DNA from: Carthagonibacter sp032251515 | GTDB taxonomy: Bacteria > Gemmatimonadota > Gemmatimonadetes > Palauibacterales > Palauibacteraceae | Reading direction: 5' to 3' | NCBI GenBank assembly: GCA_032251515.1 | Contig: JAVVDU010000005.1 | Location: forward strand, 1-64,000 | DNA length: 64,000 nt | Shown here: in pieces, positions 7,342-16,033 of the stretch | Numbering within the stretch: position 1 is the stretch's first letter | Layout: every line of letters begins with the position of its first letter | The notes under the pieces: model-generated | The model's input: the letters and a program-made list of their open reading frames with translations, nothing else | Databases searched by the model: none | What the model was told of the DNA's origin: nothing | Made by a program: the position numbers and the translations under genes

Positions 7342-8582
7342 CGGGCGGCCGCCACCTCCCCGAGCAGCGCCTCCGGGTCTTCCCCCTCGGTGCGCAGGAT
7401 CCGCTCCACGGTTCGGCCGATCAGGCTGTCCGGGGTGGAAGCGCCCGCCGTCAGGCCGATCGCCAGGTCTCCCTCGGCGGGAAGCCACGCCTCCTCCTCG
7501 ACCACCTCCCCGTCCGCCACGCGGCGGTGGGAGATCGCGCCGCGCTTCGGGTCGATGCTGCGGTCCGTCTCGATGTGGAACGTCCGCGTGTGCCGGGCGC
7601 AGATCGCCGCGAGGTTCGTCGTGTTGGACGAGTTGTAGCCGCCCACCACGACCATGAGGTCGGGCGGGTCGCGCATCAGCTCCGCCACGGCGTCCTGTCG
7701 ATCCTGGGTGGCCGAACAGATCGTATCGAAGCTCCGGAAGCGGTCGGGCAGCTCCTCGTCCCCCCAGCGGTCGCGCAGCGCCTCCCCGACCCGCCGGGCC
7801 ACCTCCAGCGACTCGCTCGCCAGCATGGTCGTCTGGTTCGCCACTCCGATGCGGGCCAGGTCGCGCTCCGGGTCGAAGCCCTCCGAGACGCGGTCGGCGA
7901 AGCGCGTCCGGATCACGTCAGCGGACACCTCGCCCCGGATGAACCCGCACACGAGGCCGGTCTCCTCGTAGTCCCGCACCACGATGTAGCGCCCGTCCGG
8001 GTGGCGCAGGACCTGGGAGCTCGTGGCCCGGGTCTCCTCGTGCCGGTACTTCCCGTGGATGAGCGCCGTGAAGCCGTCGCGGGCGTAGCCCTCCACGCGC
8101 TTCCAGACATGCAGCACCGAGCCGCAGGTGGTGTCGACGAGGATGCAGCCGAGGGCCCGCAGCTCTTCGAACGCGTCGATGGCCACCCCGAAGGCGGGCA
8201 GAAGCACGACGTCGTCCCGCCGCACGGGGGAGAAGTCGAAGCGGCCGTCCCCGTCAGGGTACAGAAAGCGCACGCCCATCTCCCGGAGTCGCCCGTTCAC
8301 CAGGGGATTGTGGATGATCTCCCCCACCAGGAAGACCCGGCGGTCCGGGAACTTCCGGCACGTCTCGTAGGCGTACTCCACGGCGCGGTCGACGCCGTAG
8401 CAGAAGCCGAGGCTGCGAGCCATGCGGAACGTGAACCGGCCCGCGCGAAGCACGAAGTCGGATGCCTTCATCGCCTCTACCAGCGCGCTGCCGTACTCGG
8501 CCTGGAGGGCGGGCTTGATCTCCGCCTTGAGACCGAGGCCTCGCCGGTAATACGTGCCGCTTTCCCGCTCGTCGCCGCTCAT
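7323..8582 (-). CDS. ispH: 4-hydroxy-3-methylbut-2-enyl diphosphate reductase
   Basis: A 419-residue IspH (LytB), the last enzyme of the MEP isoprenoid pathway, making IPP and DMAPP with a [4Fe-4S] cluster. The three cluster cysteines are seen in F-C-Y-G-V-D-R, T-T-C-G-S-V and T-I-C-S-A-T-Q. Also present are the H-N-P-L-V-N loop and the G-G-Y-N-S-S-N-T motif. At about 420 residues it matches the long plant/cyanobacterial subgroup rather than the roughly 315-residue enterobacterial form. It lies 53 bp after crtB on the same strand, so the precursor-supplying step appears co-transcribed with crtI-crtB. Confidence 0.94.
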   Translation of the reverse strand: MSGDERESGTYYRRGLGLKAEIKPALQAEYGSALVEAMKASDFVLRAGRFTFRMARSLGFCYGVDRAVEYAYETCRKFPDRRVFLVGEIIHNPLVNGRLREMGVRFLYPDGDGRFDFSPVRRDDVVLLPAFGVAIDAFEELRALGCILVDTTCGSVLHVWKRVEGYARDGFTALIHGKYRHEETRATSSQVLRHPDGRYIVVRDYEETGLVCGFIRGEVSADVIRTRFADRVSEGFDPERDLARIGVANQTTMLASESLEVARRVGEALRDRWGDEELPDRFRSFDTICSATQDRQDAVAELMRDPPDLMVVVGGYNSSNTTNLAAICARHTRTFHIETDRSIDPKRGAISHRRVADGEVVEEEAWLPAEGDLAIGLTAGASTPDSLIGRTVERILRTEGEDPEALLGEVAAARQVSSA

Positions 8583-8635
8583 GTCCCTTTCCGGTTCGGG
8601 TGGCCGAACATCCTAACCCGGGATGAGGCCAAGGT

Positions 8636-9700
8636 TCAGGCGGGAGGCGGCGCGGCGCCACGGCCCGCCGCCACGAGGAACTCCGCCGCGGTCCGTGCCG
8701 CGGCGGGGGCGCCCGGCCGACCGGCATCGCGTGCCGCGGCAGCGGCGCGGACGGCGCCCGGGAATGCCCCGGGTGGCGGCGTGGCCGCGAGCGCGGCACG
8801 GGCGCCGAGGCGCAGCCGGGTGCGGCGGGTCGTCCAGGCGCGCCGGGTGAGCGAGTCGCAGCCGGCGGCCCGGACCCGGTTTCCGATCTCCGCGTAGAGA
8901 AGCGCGGCCGCCCGGATCGCGGGGCGGCAGGCTGCGGGCAGGCGGGCGATGCCCGGCCACGCCGCGGCGTAGATCGCGTCGGCCTCGTCCAGCAGGTCCG
9001 CCGTGACGCGGCCGGCCGCCGCCCGGAACTCCGGCCGTGCCGGCCACGCATCCACCGCCGCACCGGCGACCGATTTCGCCGCGAAGCCCGCGGCGGCGAG
9101 CCGGTCGAGGGGCAGATAGATGCGCCCCCGCCGCGCATCCTCGCCCACGTCGCGGGCGATGTTCGTGAGCTGCATGGCGATGCCCAGGTCGGCGGCGGCG
9201 GCGAGCGTATCCTCGTCTCGCCTGTCCATCACCAGGGACATCATCACGCCGACCGTCGCCCCGACCCGGGCGGCGTAGGCGCACAGGGCCGGCAGGTCCG
9301 CGTAGGCCCGGCCCTCCTCGTCCCAGGCGAAGCCCTCGAGCAGGGCCTCCGGCACGGCGCGCGGGATCCCGTGCGCCCGCACGGCGGCGCGAAAGGCGCG
9401 ATCCACCGGCCGGACGAGGGGCGCGTCGCCGTACACCGCGTCGAGCCGCGCCGCCAGCGCGGGCAGCGCGGACGCTGCCGTACCGTCCGGCACTGCGGAC
9501 GTCGCGGCACGGTCCGGCAGGTCCACGGCATGGTCGGCCACCCGGCAGAACGCGTAGATCGCCGATGCGCCGTCCCGGACGCGGCCCGGCAGGAGCAGCG
9601 ATGCGGCGTGGAAGGTGCGCGACCCGCGGCGCAGGATGGCGCGGCAGGCGCGCAGGTCGGCCGCCATCCCGCGGGTCCCGGCGATGCGTCCGGGCGTCAC
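8636..9700 (-). CDS. crtB: Phytoene synthase
   Basis: A 354-residue trans-isoprenyl diphosphate synthase of the squalene/phytoene class, which condenses two GGPP molecules head-to-head. Both Asp-rich motifs are present: D-H-A-V-D at 56-60 and D-V-G-E-D near 185, the second in the classic N-I-A-R-D-V-G-E-D context. Start GTG 9700, 7 bp after the crtI stop. An internal ATG at codon 12 is an alternative. The Ala/Gly/Pro-rich C-terminal 40 residues look like a disordered tail. Product assignment to phytoene rests on the flanking crtI. Confidence 0.93.
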   Translation of the reverse strand: MTPGRIAGTRGMAADLRACRAILRRGSRTFHAASLLLPGRVRDGASAIYAFCRVADHAVDLPDRAATSAVPDGTAASALPALAARLDAVYGDAPLVRPVDRAFRAAVRAHGIPRAVPEALLEGFAWDEEGRAYADLPALCAYAARVGATVGVMMSLVMDRRDEDTLAAAADLGIAMQLTNIARDVGEDARRGRIYLPLDRLAAAGFAAKSVAGAAVDAWPARPEFRAAAGRVTADLLDEADAIYAAAWPGIARLPAACRPAIRAAALLYAEIGNRVRAAGCDSLTRRAWTTRRTRLRLGARAALAATPPPGAFPGAVRAAAAARDAGRPGAPAAARTAAEFLVAAGRGAAPPPA

Positions 9701-9707
9701 GGCCGTG

Positions 9708-11240
9708 TCACGCCGGAGCGGGCCGCGTCCCTGGCCCCGGCGCGGGCGGGCGCGGCTCCGGGGCCGGCACCACGGCGTCGAGCACGCGGGCGGTGGAGAG
9801 GACGCCGGGGAGCCCGGCCCCGGGGTGCGTCCCCGCTCCCACGAGGTACAGCCCCTCCACGTCTTCGCTGGCGTTGTGGGGCCGGAACCAGGCGCTCTGC
9901 GTGAGCACGGGCTCCATTCCGAACGCGGCGCCGCGGAACGCGAGCAGCTCGTCGCGGAAGTGCAGGGGATGCAGCACGCGCGACGTGACGATCGCGCCCG
10001 TCAGGCCGGGCAGGATGGTGCGGTCGAGGTAGGTCTCGATGGAGCGGCGGTACGCCTCCGCCTGCCGCGTCCAGTCCACGTCGCCGGCCAGGTTCGGGAC
10101 CGGCGAGAGGACGTAGAACGCGTCGTGGCCGGGCGGGGCGAGGCCGGGGTCGGTGACCGTGGGCCGGTGCAGGTAGAGCGAGAAGTCGGGCGCCAGCACC
10201 TTGCGGTCGAAGATGTCTTCCAGGAGCCCCTCGTAGCGCGGGCCGAGGAGGATCGTGTGGTGCGCGACCTCGGGCCAGGTCCGCTTCGTGCCGAAGTACC
10301 ACACGAACAGGCCCATCGAGTAGCGGGCCCGCTCGATTCTCGCATCGGTCCAGCGGCGCCGGGCCCCGGCGGGCACCAGGTGCCGGTACAGCCACGCGGC
10401 ATCGGCGTTCGACACAACGATGTCGGAACGAACCTCCTCCCCGCCGCGCAGGCGCACACCCGCGGCCCGCCCGTCCTCCACGACGACGCGCTCCACGTCC
10501 GCCCGGAGCCGCAGCGTTCCGCCCTGTCCCTCGATGAGTCCCGTGAGGCCCTGCACCAGCGCCCCGGTACCGCCGACGGGGAAGTGGACACCCCACTTCC
10601 GCTCCAGGAACGCGATGAGCGAGTAGATCGAGGTGGTGGAGAAGGGGTTCCCGCCCACCAGGAGAGGGTGAAACGAAAGCACCTGCCGCAGGCGTGCGTC
10701 CTCGATGAACCGGGACACGAGGCCGTACACGGTGCGGTAGCTCTGCAGGCGGACCATCGCCGGGGCGATGCGGACCATGTCCCAGGCGGAGGAGAACGGC
10801 ACGTGGCCGAGCTTCTCGAAGCCGGTGCGGAAGATCCGTTCGCTCATCGCGACGAACGCCTCGTAGCCCGCCACGTCACCGGGGGAGAAGCGCCGCACCT
10901 CCCGGCGCATCCGCTCCGCATCGCCCGTGTAGTCGAACACCGCCCCGTCATCGAACCGGATGCGGTAGAACGGGTCCACGGGACGCATGTCGACGTCGTC
11001 CGCGAGGCGGCGCCCGCACAGCTCCCACAGCTCCTCGAGCAGGAAGGGCGCGGTGATCACGGTGGGCCCGGCATCGAACGTGAAGCCGTCCTGCCGGAAC
11101 ACGCGCGCCCGGCCGCCCGGCTGGTCGAGCCGTTCGAGAACGGTGACGCGCCAGCCGCGCGCGCCGAGGCGCACGGCGGCGGCGAGGCCTCCGAAGCCGG
11201 ATCCGATCACCACGGCGTGGGGCCGGGAGTCGTCGCGCAC
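9708..11240 (-). CDS. crtI: CrtI-type phytoene desaturase
   Basis: A 510-residue FAD-dependent desaturase that converts phytoene to coloured polyenes, probably lycopene. The N-terminal G-S-G-F-G-G-L dinucleotide fold begins at residue 13. The T-F-D-A-G-P-T-V-I-T segment, the H-P-L-L-V-G-G-N-P motif and the C-terminal family signature (Y-L-V-G-A-G-T-H-P-G-A-G-L-P-G-V) are intact. GTG 11240 was chosen because no ATG precedes the FAD motif nearby. It heads the crtI-crtB-ispH unit and is divergent from the secreted protein gene at 11382 with a 141-bp gap that should hold the promoters. Confidence 0.94.
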   Translation of the reverse strand: MRDDSRPHAVVIGSGFGGLAAAVRLGARGWRVTVLERLDQPGGRARVFRQDGFTFDAGPTVITAPFLLEELWELCGRRLADDVDMRPVDPFYRIRFDDGAVFDYTGDAERMRREVRRFSPGDVAGYEAFVAMSERIFRTGFEKLGHVPFSSAWDMVRIAPAMVRLQSYRTVYGLVSRFIEDARLRQVLSFHPLLVGGNPFSTTSIYSLIAFLERKWGVHFPVGGTGALVQGLTGLIEGQGGTLRLRADVERVVVEDGRAAGVRLRGGEEVRSDIVVSNADAAWLYRHLVPAGARRRWTDARIERARYSMGLFVWYFGTKRTWPEVAHHTILLGPRYEGLLEDIFDRKVLAPDFSLYLHRPTVTDPGLAPPGHDAFYVLSPVPNLAGDVDWTRQAEAYRRSIETYLDRTILPGLTGAIVTSRVLHPLHFRDELLAFRGAAFGMEPVLTQSAWFRPHNASEDVEGLYLVGAGTHPGAGLPGVLSTARVLDAVVPAPEPRPPAPGPGTRPAPA

Positions 11241-11381
11241 GCGGGCCTCCGCATCGCTCGCCGGTGTCAGGGTCTCGGACGGGGGCCGCCGTCCCGGAGC
11301 GGCGAAGATAGCGGGCCGGGTCCCGCTCCGCCGCCCGGCCGCCGCTTGCCGCGCCGCGCGGGCCGGCGGCAGTTTCGGCTC

Positions 11382-12242
11382 ATGGACAGACAGAGCCGAT
11401 CGCCCGCCGCCGCCCGTCCCATCGCCCGTGCCGCCGGACTGCGCGTCCTCGCCGGGGCCGGCCTGCTCCTCCTCGCGGCGCCCGGGCCGGGCGAGGTCAC
11501 GGCCCAGGAACAGGCACCGCTGCCGGACGGGCCCTACGCGAGCCGGCAGGTGGTGACCAGCCGCACCAGCCCGGGTCCGCGGGCTCGGCCGATCCCGGTC
11601 CGCACGATCGGCCTCGTGCTCCACGAGGTGCGGCGCGCCGACGGGGAGATCCACGTCTCGACCCGCTACTGCGCTCTGCGGCAGGACCCGATCGGCCGCG
11701 TCCGCACCGTCCTCGACTCGGCGTACGTGGCCGCGCTTCCCGCGTGGGAGGCCCGCGTCGAGGTGGAAAGCCGCGCGGAAGCGGAGAGCGGACCGGCCGA
11801 GGAGGCGTCCGCCGGGCAGTGGACCGTCCGCGTGGCGGAGCACGCCGCGGTGGTGGGCGCGCGCCTGGACGATCCCGGCTTCGACCCGCTCCCCGCGGAG
11901 GCGGACGACCCGCGCGTGACGGACCCGGACGAGGACGGTGAGCCCGGCGTGACGGTGCGGGTCGAAGGGTTCGTCTCGGGAGAGGTGTACCTCGTGCAGC
12001 GGCTGGTCCGCGGGCTCGAGGGCACGCTCGACGCGGCCGGGCGCATGCGGGGCCGCGTCACGGGACGCACGGAACAGCGCACGATCGGCGCCAGCAACCT
12101 GCTCCTCAGGGCCTTCACCCCCACCTTCGAGCCGGACCCGGACCCGGCCCGCAACACGTTCGACTGGGCGCCGCTGACGCCCGGCGAGGGCTGCGGGACC
12201 GTGGTGGCGGCCGAGGACCGGCTGTTCGGGCCCCTGGACTGA
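11382..12242 (+). CDS. Secreted protein of unknown function within carotenoid cluster
   Basis: A 286-residue protein with a twin-Arg-free signal peptide: a polar/basic start, a hydrophobic core (L-R-V-L-A-G-A-G-L-L-L-L-A-A) and a likely cleavage site after V-T-A-Q near residue 39. The mature part is acidic and beta-rich (repeated V-R-V-E, V-T-V-R-V-E-G-F), with a R-T-E-Q-R-T-I-G-A-S-N segment near the end. No family is recognised. It ends 13 bp before the crtY-type cyclase start and is probably co-transcribed with it, which suggests an envelope role linked to the pigment, but that is context only. Confidence 0.75.
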   Translation: MDRQSRSPAAARPIARAAGLRVLAGAGLLLLAAPGPGEVTAQEQAPLPDGPYASRQVVTSRTSPGPRARPIPVRTIGLVLHEVRRADGEIHVSTRYCALRQDPIGRVRTVLDSAYVAALPAWEARVEVESRAEAESGPAEEASAGQWTVRVAEHAAVVGARLDDPGFDPLPAEADDPRVTDPDEDGEPGVTVRVEGFVSGEVYLVQRLVRGLEGTLDAAGRMRGRVTGRTEQRTIGASNLLLRAFTPTFEPDPDPARNTFDWAPLTPGEGCGTVVAAEDRLFGPLD

Positions 12243-12255
12243 CGCCGGGGGTCCG

Positions 12256-13482
12256 GTGCGCCGCGCGGCCGCGCTCGACGCGGACCTCCTGATCGCCGGG
12301 GCCGGGGCGGCCGGGCTGTCCTGCGCCGTCCACCTGTCGCGGGCCGGGGTCACCGACAAGTGCCGGGTGCTGCTGCTCGACCCCCGCACGGCCTGGGTCC
12401 ACGACCGGACGTGGTGCTTCTTCGACGTGGCTTCCCATCCGTTCGAGGCGCAGGTGTCGCACGAGTGGGCCGCGTGGCGGGTGGCGGCCGGCGACCGAGA
12501 GGTACGGCGCTCGTGTCCCGGGCTGCGCTACGGGCACCTGCCGTCCGGGGCGTTTTACGATGCGGCGCTCGCCCGAATCGCGGCGGACCCCCGAATCGAG
12601 CTGCGCTCCGGCGTCGAAGTGGAAGCGCTGGAACAGGACGGCGACACGGTCGTCGCGCGCACCTCGCACGGCGTCGTGCGGGGCCGGCTCGCCCTGGACG
12701 CGCGCCCCCCCGTCCGGCGGGCTGGACCGCCCGCCGGGCGCGACGGACGCCACGCGCGGCTCCTGCAGCACTTCCACGGCATGGTGATCGAGGCGGAACG
12801 GGACGCGTTCGACCCCGCAGAGGCAGTCCTCATGGACTTCCGGGTCCCCCAGGAGCGCGGCATCCACTTCATGTACGTCCTGCCGTTCGACCGCCGTACC
12901 GCCCTGGTGGAAGACACCTGGTTCGCAGGCGCGCCGTGGCGCTCGGAGGTCTACGAGGCAGGGATCCGCGCCTATCTCGCGGAGCGCCTGGGACTGGAGC
13001 GCTTCGCGGTGCGGGGTGGCGAGACGGGCGCGATCGCCATGGACTCCCGTCCCCCGGCGCCCCCGGTGGCGCCACGCATCCTCCCGGTGGGAGCGCGCGC
13101 CGGGGCGGTGCGGGCCTCCACGGGCTACGCCTTTCTGGCGATCCAGCGCCACGCCGCGGCCGTGACGGAGCGGCTCACGGCGTGGGCGGGGGGACAGGGC
13201 GGTGGGGACGGCGGTCGGGACGCCGCCGCCCCTCCGCCCCCGCCTCCGCCGCCGTACGGACGGCGGACGGCGTTCCTGGACCGGGTGTTCCTGTCGCACC
13301 TGCTGCGCCGGCCCGCGGCGGCGCCGGAGCTGTTCCTGCGGCTGTTCGAAGCCGTGCGGCCGGACGCGCTGGCGCGTTTCCTGTTCGACGGCGGCGGGCC
13401 GGCCGACGCGCTGCGCGTCATGGCGGCCCTGCCCGCGCCGCCCCTGGTGGCGGAGGCGCTGCGGGTCCACGCCGGGCGCTGA
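12256..13482 (+). CDS. crtY: CrtY-type lycopene cyclase
   Basis: A 408-residue flavoprotein of the CrtY/lycopene beta-cyclase family. It has an N-terminal G-A-G-A-A-G-L-S FAD loop (about 15-22), the early W-C-F-F-D segment typical of CrtY, a Q-H-F-H-G motif near 173-177, M-D-F-R near 194, and the V-E-D-T-W-F-A strand. In this family the enzyme forms beta-ionone rings from lycopene ends without net redox. A glycine/proline insert (eight consecutive Pro) lies near residue 325 and looks like a disordered linker. Start GTG 12256, 13 bp after the secreted protein gene. One- versus two-end cyclisation cannot be told. Confidence 0.85.
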   Translation: MRRAAALDADLLIAGAGAAGLSCAVHLSRAGVTDKCRVLLLDPRTAWVHDRTWCFFDVASHPFEAQVSHEWAAWRVAAGDREVRRSCPGLRYGHLPSGAFYDAALARIAADPRIELRSGVEVEALEQDGDTVVARTSHGVVRGRLALDARPPVRRAGPPAGRDGRHARLLQHFHGMVIEAERDAFDPAEAVLMDFRVPQERGIHFMYVLPFDRRTALVEDTWFAGAPWRSEVYEAGIRAYLAERLGLERFAVRGGETGAIAMDSRPPAPPVAPRILPVGARAGAVRASTGYAFLAIQRHAAAVTERLTAWAGGQGGGDGGRDAAAPPPPPPPPYGRRTAFLDRVFLSHLLRRPAAAPELFLRLFEAVRPDALARFLFDGGGPADALRVMAALPAPPLVAEALRVHAGR

Positions 13483-13539
13483 GCGTCGGCGCCGCGTAGA
13501 TTCCGGCCCCGGCCACCGCATTTGAACCGAGGAACGCCG

Positions 13540-14529
13540 ATGCCGAAGCTGCGCACCGTGGGAAGGCCGCTGTCCGAGCTGCCCGACCACCTTCCCTCCG
13601 AGCTGCGGGGACCGGACTGGGTGCAGGCGAACCCACAGCTCATCCAGGAGCACTTGGACCGCGCGCTCGCCCTCCCCACCGGCGGCTGGCACGCCCTCGA
13701 CGCCTCCCGGGCGATCGGCGACCGGCCCAGGTCGTTCACGGTCGCCGGCCGCGAGCTCGTGGCCTGGCGGGTCGGCGCCGTTCTCCGGGTCGCCCCCGAC
13801 GCGTGCCCCCACATGGGCGCCCGGCTGTCCGACGGCCGGGTGGCGGACGGGAGGCTCGTGTGCCCGTGGCACGGGCTCGAGCTGGGCGAGGGACGGCACG
13901 GGGCCTGGTGCCCGCTGGAGGCCCACGATGACGGCGTGCTCGCCTGGGTACGGCTGCCGGCCGATGGCGAGGAGCCGACCCCCGCGCCGGTCCTGTCTCC
14001 GCGGCCCGACGCGTTCCTCGACGCGGTGATGCGGATGGAGGCGGTCTGCGAGCCGCGCGACGTGATCGCGAACCGGCTCGACCCGTGGCACGGCGTGCAC
14101 TATCACCCGCACACCTTCAAGCGGCTGCGGGTGATCGGCGTCCGGGACGACGCGCTCGTGGTGCGCGTGGTGTACGGGATCAGCGACCGGCTGGGCATCG
14201 AGGTCGACGCGACGTTCCACTGTCCGGACGCACGCACGATCACCATGACGATCGTGGACGGCGAGGGAACGGGCTCGGTGGTGGAGACGCACGCCACGCC
14301 GCTCGCGCCGGGCCGCACGGCGATCCTCGAGGCCACGCTGGCCACCTCCGACCGACCCGGGTTCTCCCGCGCCCTGCGCGTGGCCGGGCTGATCCGGCCG
14401 TTCATCCGGCGCGCGCAGCGCAAGCTGTGGGTGGAGGATGCGGCCTATGCGGAACGCACCTTCGCGCTGCGGCGCACCGCCGGCGAGGGTGGACCGGCCG
14501 ACGCATGGAACCCGTCCTCTTCGTCCTGA
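13540..14529 (+). CDS. Rieske [2Fe-2S] protein (DUF5914-like)
   Basis: A 329-residue protein with an N-terminal Rieske domain: C-P-H-M-G (about 88) and C-P-W-H-G-L (about 108) supply the two Cys and two His cluster ligands. The C-terminal half resembles the DUF5914 region found in actinobacterial carotenoid clusters, with H-G-V-H-Y-H-P-H-T-F as a possible metal-binding segment. The protein may act as an oxygenase or as an electron donor in carotenoid ring modification, which is an inference from family and neighbours. ATG 13540 has GAGG about 8 bp upstream and was preferred to a TTG at 13522. Its 3' end overlaps the first ZIP gene by 25 bp. Confidence 0.85.
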   Translation: MPKLRTVGRPLSELPDHLPSELRGPDWVQANPQLIQEHLDRALALPTGGWHALDASRAIGDRPRSFTVAGRELVAWRVGAVLRVAPDACPHMGARLSDGRVADGRLVCPWHGLELGEGRHGAWCPLEAHDDGVLAWVRLPADGEEPTPAPVLSPRPDAFLDAVMRMEAVCEPRDVIANRLDPWHGVHYHPHTFKRLRVIGVRDDALVVRVVYGISDRLGIEVDATFHCPDARTITMTIVDGEGTGSVVETHATPLAPGRTAILEATLATSDRPGFSRALRVAGLIRPFIRRAQRKLWVEDAAYAERTFALRRTAGEGGPADAWNPSSSS

Positions 14530-15236
14530 CGCTGGCCACGGTCGCCGCCCTGTCGGCCCCGCTCGGCGTCCTGCCGCTGTGGCGGCGCACGGCCGTCCCG
14601 GCGACCTGGATCGGCTGGGCGAACGCGCTTGCCGCGGGTCTGATGCTCGGCACGGCCTACGTCATCGCCGAGGCGGCCCTGCACGAGCGGCCCGGGAAGC
14701 TGGCCGGCGGGGCCCTGCTGGGCATTCTCTACATCTTCCTGACCCACCGCGCCTCGGGCATCGAGGACCTGGACCTGAACCGGCTCGAGGGCGTCGACCC
14801 CCTGTACGGCTTCCGCATGCTGTTCGTCAGCGGTCTGCACGGGGCCACCGAGGGCCTGGCGATCGGCGTGGCGATGCTGGAGGGCCTGCCGTTCGGAGCG
14901 CTCGTGGCCCTCGCCATGGCCGTGCACAACGTACCGGAGGCCGCAGTGCTGGGGTCCGTGCTGCGATCGTGCGGCGTGGGTCCGGGCCGCACCGCGGGTC
15001 TCGCCATCGCCGCGAACGTCGGCCAGATCCTCATCGCCGTGGCGGCGTTCGCGGTCGTGCCGGCCGTTCCCGGCCTGCTTCCCTGGGCGCTCGGCTTCGC
15101 GGTGGGCGGTCTGACCTACCTCGCGATGTCCGAGCTGCTGCCCGAGGCCTACGAGCGGGCCGGGCCGACGGGCATCGCCCTGGTGACGAGCGTCGCCACG
15201 GGGTTCGTCGTGCTGGCGCGCGGCTTCGTCCGGTAG
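14505..15236 (+). CDS. ZIP-family divalent metal transporter
   Basis: A 243-residue integral membrane protein with seven to eight hydrophobic helices. The two ZIP metal-site helices show H-G-A-T-E-G and H-N-V-P-E-A. The latter differs from the usual H-N-x-P-E-G in its last residue. A loop rich in acidic residues (G-I-E-D-L-D-L-N) sits between helices 3 and 4 where ZIPs usually have His-rich sequence. Import of zinc or iron to the cytoplasm is the family role. The start lies inside the end of the Rieske gene, so translation is probably coupled. Confidence 0.85.
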   Translation: MEPVLFVLTLATVAALSAPLGVLPLWRRTAVPATWIGWANALAAGLMLGTAYVIAEAALHERPGKLAGGALLGILYIFLTHRASGIEDLDLNRLEGVDPLYGFRMLFVSGLHGATEGLAIGVAMLEGLPFGALVALAMAVHNVPEAAVLGSVLRSCGVGPGRTAGLAIAANVGQILIAVAAFAVVPAVPGLLPWALGFAVGGLTYLAMSELLPEAYERAGPTGIALVTSVATGFVVLARGFVR

Positions 15237-15278
15237 CCGGGGAGCGGCGATGGTGAACCGGTCGCGGGGACGGGGCGG

Positions 15279-16016
15279 ATGAGCGGGCTGCCGCCGCTCG
15301 TGGAGGTCTTCCTGTACGGGCTCGTGACCGCGCTCGCCACGGGCCTCGGTGCGCTTCCGTTCGCATTCGTCCGAAAGGTCTCGCCCCGCCTGCTGGCGCA
15401 CGCGAACGCCGTCGCCTCGGGCCTGATGCTCGGAGCCAGCTTCGGCCTGCTCTCCGAGGGCGCCGACTACGGCCGGCTGGCGACCCTCGTCGGGGCCAAC
15501 GCCGGCGTCCTGTTCGTGCTGCTGGCGGGCCGGGCGCTCGGCGACCGGGAGGTCGAGTTCGGCCGCGTCCGGGGCGACGACGCGCGCCGCATGGTCCTCA
15601 TCGTGCTCGTAATGACGGTGCACTCCGTGGCGGAGGGCGTGGCGATCGGGACGGCGTTCGCGGGCGGCGCCACCCTGGCCGTGGTGATCACGGCGGCGAT
15701 CGCGGTGCACAACGTGCCCGAGGGCCTGGCGATCACCGCCGTCCTGCGCCCGCGCGGCACGGGCCTCGTGGCGTGCGCCGGCTGGAGCGTCTTCTCCTCC
15801 CTGCCGCAGCCCCTGCTCGCCGTGCCCGCCTTCCTGTTCGTGGACACGTTCCGGGCCGCCCTGCCCTACGGCCTGGGGTTCGCCGCCGGGGCGATGGTGT
15901 TCATGGTGCTCGTGGAGCTGCTGCCCGAGGCGTTCGAGGAGGGAAGCCGGTCCACCGCGGCCCTTCTCGTGACAGTCACGACCGTCGCCATGGTGCTGTT
16001 CCAGCAGTACTTGTAG
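15279..16016 (+). CDS. ZIP-family divalent metal transporter (second copy)
   Basis: A 245-residue polytopic membrane protein with both ZIP signatures: H-S-V-A-E-G on helix 4 and H-N-V-P-E-G on helix 5, plus the conserved E-L-L-P-E-A helix near the end. It follows the first ZIP gene after 42 bp but is clearly diverged from it, so it is not a recent duplication. ATG 15279 directly precedes the first helix. It converges on the DUF2177 gene with 17 bp between stops. Two ZIPs in a row may form a heteromeric transporter or serve different metals. Neither is shown. Confidence 0.88.
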   Translation: MSGLPPLVEVFLYGLVTALATGLGALPFAFVRKVSPRLLAHANAVASGLMLGASFGLLSEGADYGRLATLVGANAGVLFVLLAGRALGDREVEFGRVRGDDARRMVLIVLVMTVHSVAEGVAIGTAFAGGATLAVVITAAIAVHNVPEGLAITAVLRPRGTGLVACAGWSVFSSLPQPLLAVPAFLFVDTFRAALPYGLGFAAGAMVFMVLVELLPEAFEEGSRSTAALLVTVTTVAMVLFQQYL

Positions 16017-16033
16017 CGCCGGCGCGCGGCCGG

